Below are positions 54,290 to 56,714 of a stretch of DNA of 56,714 bases, piece after piece. The DNA comes from an uncultured Clostridium sp. (GTDB lineage: Bacteria > Bacillota > Clostridia > Lachnospirales > Lachnospiraceae), in assembly GCA_934438135.1 (NCBI GenBank), contig CAKSBP010000023.1:1-56714 (forward strand), given 5' to 3'. The notes beneath the pieces were generated by a model. That model was not told the DNA's origin. It ran no database searches and saw only the letters and a program-made list of their open reading frames with translations. The translations under genes were made by a program, and so were the position numbers. Positions within the stretch are counted from its first letter, which is position 1, and every line of letters starts with the position of its first letter.

Positions 54290-54784
54290 CTAACAGTGGC
54301 TTTCCTCTGGACATTCACACTCTTTTACTGTTACCGAAACAATATTCTGATCTCCGTCCAAATATCCATACTGGCGAAGCCCTTCCTGAATCACTGCATT
54401 CCAGTCCTTCGCTGTCAGATGATACACCGTCTCATCATCTAAAACAATCTGGCATGCATCTTCCAGTGAACAGCTATTTGAATAACCAATTTTATACATG
54501 TTTTTGCGGCTGATTGCTCCAATTTCCTCTAATGTATTCACCATTCGATAAACTGTCGCCGTTCCAATTCCGCTGTCCATTTTTGACGCCTTGTAATAAA
54601 TCTCTTTACAACAGGAACAATCATTTTCCAGAATAATATCAATAATGGTTAAGCGCTGCTTGGTAATTCGAAGTCCACGCTCCCTTAATTTTTCCAGAAT
54701 CCTGTCTTTCTGCATGCTGGCACGCTGATAACTCCTTGTATCCTGCGTTCTTTTTTTTGTTTTACTGCACTGGCATACTGACAT
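54290..54784 (-). CDS. Fur-family metal-dependent repressor
   Basis: 164 residues, start after AGGAGGTACCTGT. The winged helix (LRERGLRITKQRLTIIDIIL, SGIGTATVYRMVNTLEEIGA) is that of the Fur family. The usual dimer domain is altered: the HxHxxCxxC pattern is missing and the tail ends ECECPEESHC, while the N-terminus has SVCQCSK. It is the first gene of the heme operon and a Fur-box-like site lies between its promoter and start, so autoregulation by iron or heme is likely. Confidence 0.85.
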   Translation of the reverse strand: MSVCQCSKTKKRTQDTRSYQRASMQKDRILEKLRERGLRITKQRLTIIDIILENDCSCCKEIYYKASKMDSGIGTATVYRMVNTLEEIGAISRKNMYKIGYSNSCSLEDACQIVLDDETVYHLTAKDWNAVIQEGLRQYGYLDGDQNIVSVTVKECECPEESHC

Positions 54785-54809
54785 ACAGGTACCTCCTCCA
54801 CTTTTTATT

Positions 54810-54869
54810 TGAAATTGATTCTCATTTGCATTATAAAGTTAGTATATACTAACTAGCCAAAAATGTCAA
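54810..54869 (-). promoter_or_regulatory. heme operon promoter with two operators
   Basis: On the minus strand TTGACA (54869-54864), a 17-base spacer and TATACT (54846-54841) form a near-ideal promoter. The -10 lies inside a perfect 18-bp palindrome AGTTAGTATATACTAACT (54837-54854). A Fur-box-like TGAGAATCAATTTCA (54824-54810) matches the 7-1-7 consensus TGATAATnATTATCA at most positions and lies just downstream of the expected transcription start. Confidence 0.75.
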
Positions 54870-54896
54870 GTCTTGGTGTCTGCACAATTTTTCACC

Positions 54897-54928
54897 AAAA
54901 AAGACGCATACCGTTTTCTGTACACGCC
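54897..54928 (-). terminator. terminator of the GH43 gene
   Basis: On the minus strand GGCGTGTAC pairs (with G-U pairs) with GTATGCGTC and is followed by six T's, about 60 bases after the GH43 stop. Confidence 0.6.
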
Positions 54929-54988
54929 TTACATTTCTTATAAAATTTCTGCACGCTGATTTACATTACATTTGAAGAATACATGTTA

Positions 54989-56497
54989 CTATTTTTTATT
55001 TCTTACATACTGTATGCGGTAATTTGTAAATTCAGCTGGCTCTTTACAGTCCTTTCCATTTCCAGTTGCATACATACCGATAATTACACCAGTGAATCCT
55101 CCTGCAACTTCGGAAGAAAGATATCTGCACTGAGCTTTTCCAAGCACCGTTTCTTTACCGTCAGAAATAACCGTAAAAGTATAGAACAAAGCATCTGCTG
55201 TTATTTTTAACATAATGTTCTCTTCTGCTGCCGGACACTCTGCTTCTATGGATTTAATGTCACCAATACAAAGACGTTCTCCTGCCTTTTTATCTGCATT
55301 TACAAAAAGATCATAATGATGAGACTCATCCAGATATAAAGAAAGTCCGGCTTCTCCCTCACTGACTTTTACATCACAGGTAATAACTGCATCAAAGTCC
55401 TTCTGGCGAAGTCCAATAAATGCTGGTGCATCTATATCACTTAAATTCACACTGCTGCCAAGAAGCTTCACATAGTTCTTTCCTAATTCATAACGGGCAG
55501 CGTCTGGAATACGAATGGTACACCAGTCTTTCTTCCATTCCGTATTTTCCATGGTATACTCAGATGGAAGTTCTTGTACGACAGAATCCGGAATACGATC
55601 TGTTTCAAATTCTATTTTACAAATTCCATCTTCCCCAGCAGTAAACCAGCCGTTTTCATCCCAGGTAACCGGTGTCAGGCAGACTTCACGTCCTAGCTGA
55701 TGAAACGTAACATAACGTTCTTCCTGACGAAATCCCAGATGCAGAATCCACCAGTTTCCCTGCTCATCTTCTACTAAATCACCATGTCCTACCCCCTGCA
55801 ATACATAGCCTCCGAGATTTCGATTTGTCAGCACTGGATTTCCTGCATAGGATTCGAATGGACCATTTATGGATTTTCCTCTGGCATAAGTAATCATATG
55901 TCCGTACTCCGTTCCACCTTCCGCAGCCATCAGATAATACATATCGTTAATACGGTATAAATGTGGTCCTTCCAGATAACGTCCGCCGGTTCCCCGCCAG
56001 ATAATTGTACTTTCAGTCAGCTTCTTACCAGTCTCAATATCAATTTCACACTGATAAATTGCATTCTTACCTTTATTCTCTTTCTCCTCGTCCGTACTCA
56101 TAAAGTACGCTTTGTCTCCTTCAAAATAAAGGGATGGGTCAATTCCGCCCTGCTCCACAATAATCGATTCGGACCATTCTCCATAAATATCATCCGTATA
56201 AACATAAAAATTCTTTCCATATGTACTATTCGTTGTTACCATATAAAAACGGCCTTTGTGATAACGAATGGTTGGTGCGAAAATACCACCTGAGCTGTTC
56301 ACCTTGTCCAGATTAACCTGACTTCTTCTGGTCAGACAATGTCCAATCTGTTTCCAGTTTACTAAGTCTTTACTTTCAAATACAGGCACCCCTGGGAATA
56401 GGTGCATAGTGCTGCATACCATATAGTAAATATTTTTTACTTTAATAACACTTGGATCCGGATACATTCCGCGCAAAACTGGATTTTCATATTTCAT
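54989..56497 (-). CDS. GH43-family beta-xylosidase/arabinofuranosidase
   Basis: 502 residues. The five-bladed propeller (about 1-300) shows the expected acids: Asp in RGMYPDPSV near residue 14, Asp in GGIDPSLYF near 120 and Glu in YLEGPHLY near 175. The C-terminal 190 residues form a beta-sandwich typical of GH43 subfamilies acting on xylo-oligosaccharides (DAPAFIGLRQKDFDAVITCD, GLSLYLDESHHYDLFV). There is no signal peptide, so it acts on imported oligosaccharides. It is an isolated gene without a linked transporter in the window. Confidence 0.9.
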   Translation of the reverse strand: MKYENPVLRGMYPDPSVIKVKNIYYMVCSTMHLFPGVPVFESKDLVNWKQIGHCLTRRSQVNLDKVNSSGGIFAPTIRYHKGRFYMVTTNSTYGKNFYVYTDDIYGEWSESIIVEQGGIDPSLYFEGDKAYFMSTDEEKENKGKNAIYQCEIDIETGKKLTESTIIWRGTGGRYLEGPHLYRINDMYYLMAAEGGTEYGHMITYARGKSINGPFESYAGNPVLTNRNLGGYVLQGVGHGDLVEDEQGNWWILHLGFRQEERYVTFHQLGREVCLTPVTWDENGWFTAGEDGICKIEFETDRIPDSVVQELPSEYTMENTEWKKDWCTIRIPDAARYELGKNYVKLLGSSVNLSDIDAPAFIGLRQKDFDAVITCDVKVSEGEAGLSLYLDESHHYDLFVNADKKAGERLCIGDIKSIEAECPAAEENIMLKITADALFYTFTVISDGKETVLGKAQCRYLSSEVAGGFTGVIIGMYATGNGKDCKEPAEFTNYRIQYVRNKK

Positions 56498-56558
56498 GTT
56501 TTCTTCCTCCTAGCAAAAATGTTTTCTCCATTTTAACATATTTGTTTTCTCAGAAAAA

Positions 56559-56590
56559 GGGGCTGTCGCACTAATTAATTAGTGCGCAGC
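56559..56590. mobile_element. left end of an IS1182-type element
   Basis: GGGGCTGTCGCACTAATTAA starts a terminal-repeat-like stretch that includes the perfect 20-bp palindrome CGCACTAATTAATTAGTGCG at 56567-56586. The transposase reading frame begins 98 bases past the end of this palindrome side, so the element continues beyond the window. Confidence 0.55.
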
Positions 56591-56604
56591 TTCTTTTCTT
56601 TATA

Positions 56605-56638
56605 AAAAAATACAGCCGGACCTCGAAAAGTCCGGCTG
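56605..56638 (-). terminator. terminator inside the IS end
   Basis: CAGCCGGAC and GTCCGGCTG pair around an 8-base loop; on the minus strand TATTTTTTTATA follows. It would stop transcripts leaving the element to the left. Confidence 0.6.
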
Positions 56639-56656
56639 TTGGTGTAAAATATAAGT

Positions 56657-56714
56657 ATGCGAAAATCTATATTTTTACATAAGAATTATACTTTGAACGA
56701 GGAAGGATATCAAC
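56657..56714 (+). CDS. IS1182-type transposase, N-terminal part only
   Basis: The frame from the ATG encodes MRKSIFLHKNYTLNEEGYQ and runs off the window. HKNYTLNxEGYQ is the usual start of IS1182-group transposases of Clostridia. No clear ribosome site precedes the ATG, so the true start could differ slightly. Confidence 0.6.
   Translation, partial: MRKSIFLHKNYTLNEEGYQ

Noticed and set aside
1..56714. CRISPR array, rRNA or tRNA genes
   Set aside because: No regularly spaced direct repeats and no recognisable rRNA or tRNA sequence were seen on reading both strands.

Overview
The window looks like a chromosome segment of a gut Clostridia member, most likely a Lachnospiraceae. The base composition is AT-rich, Shine-Dalgarno sites are strong AGGAGG types, and the gene families fit: class I Hcp, DUF438-PAS, Amidase_6 proteins, staygreen-type protein, YhgE/Pip, GH43 and GH13 enzymes, NEAT and Shp heme proteins. 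I made all family calls by reading the sequence; no database search was run.

Layout. 1-1425: end of an IS91-type element with a small acidic companion ORF. 1459-4680: a secreted Amidase_6 protein, an unknown membrane-anchored protein, and decayed IS3 pieces in both orientations. 4690-8462: a stress and housekeeping block (staygreen-family protein, hydroxylamine reductase, DUF438/hemerythrin/PAS protein, broken cupin gene). 8567-10823: a GH25 lysozyme without signal peptide, a UviB-type holin-like peptide and a UviA/TcdR-like sigma factor. 10914-14210: chemoreceptor and MFS transporter. 14641-17061: a 29-codon peptide gene, a radical SAM enzyme and an MFS exporter, which together look like an uncharacterised RiPP cassette. 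17118-22000: alcohol dehydrogenase/TetR and YhgE-Pip/TetR divergent pairs with visible inverted-repeat operators. 22106-41338: a minus-strand operon with two NRPSs, an MFS exporter, two DUF1611-like paralogues and a neopullulanase-type GH13 enzyme. 41587-48265: amidase-like protein, small cytosolic chemoreceptor, MATE pump, FliB-like methylase, a broken MATE gene and its MerR regulator. 48302-54869: an eight-gene heme-acquisition operon under a Fur-like regulator. 54989 to the end: a GH43 enzyme and the left end of an IS1182-type element.

The two most interesting systems are biosynthetic. The NRPS line reads: acyl-AMP ligase - ACP - C - A(Asp) - PCP - C - A(Glu) - PCP - E on the first protein, then C - A(Glu-like) - PCP - BtrH-like domain on the second. 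This predicts an N-acylated acidic tripeptide (acyl-Asp-D-Glu-X). Release or transfer would be by a papain-like BtrH-type acyltransferase, because no thioesterase or reductase is present. Two DUF1611-like P-loop proteins bracket the exporter and NRPS genes; some members of that family are reported to N-acetylate D-glutamate, which is suggestive because the second module appears to make D-Glu.

The second system is the peptide/radical SAM/MFS cassette. Its precursor has no cysteine and a C-terminal half with three tyrosines. A perfect 15-bp hairpin separates the peptide gene from the enzyme gene, as is common where a precursor is made in excess over its modifying enzyme. The sigma factor/holin/lysozyme group at 8.6-10.8 kb is a third candidate, possibly a release module for a cytoplasmic protein or bacteriocin.
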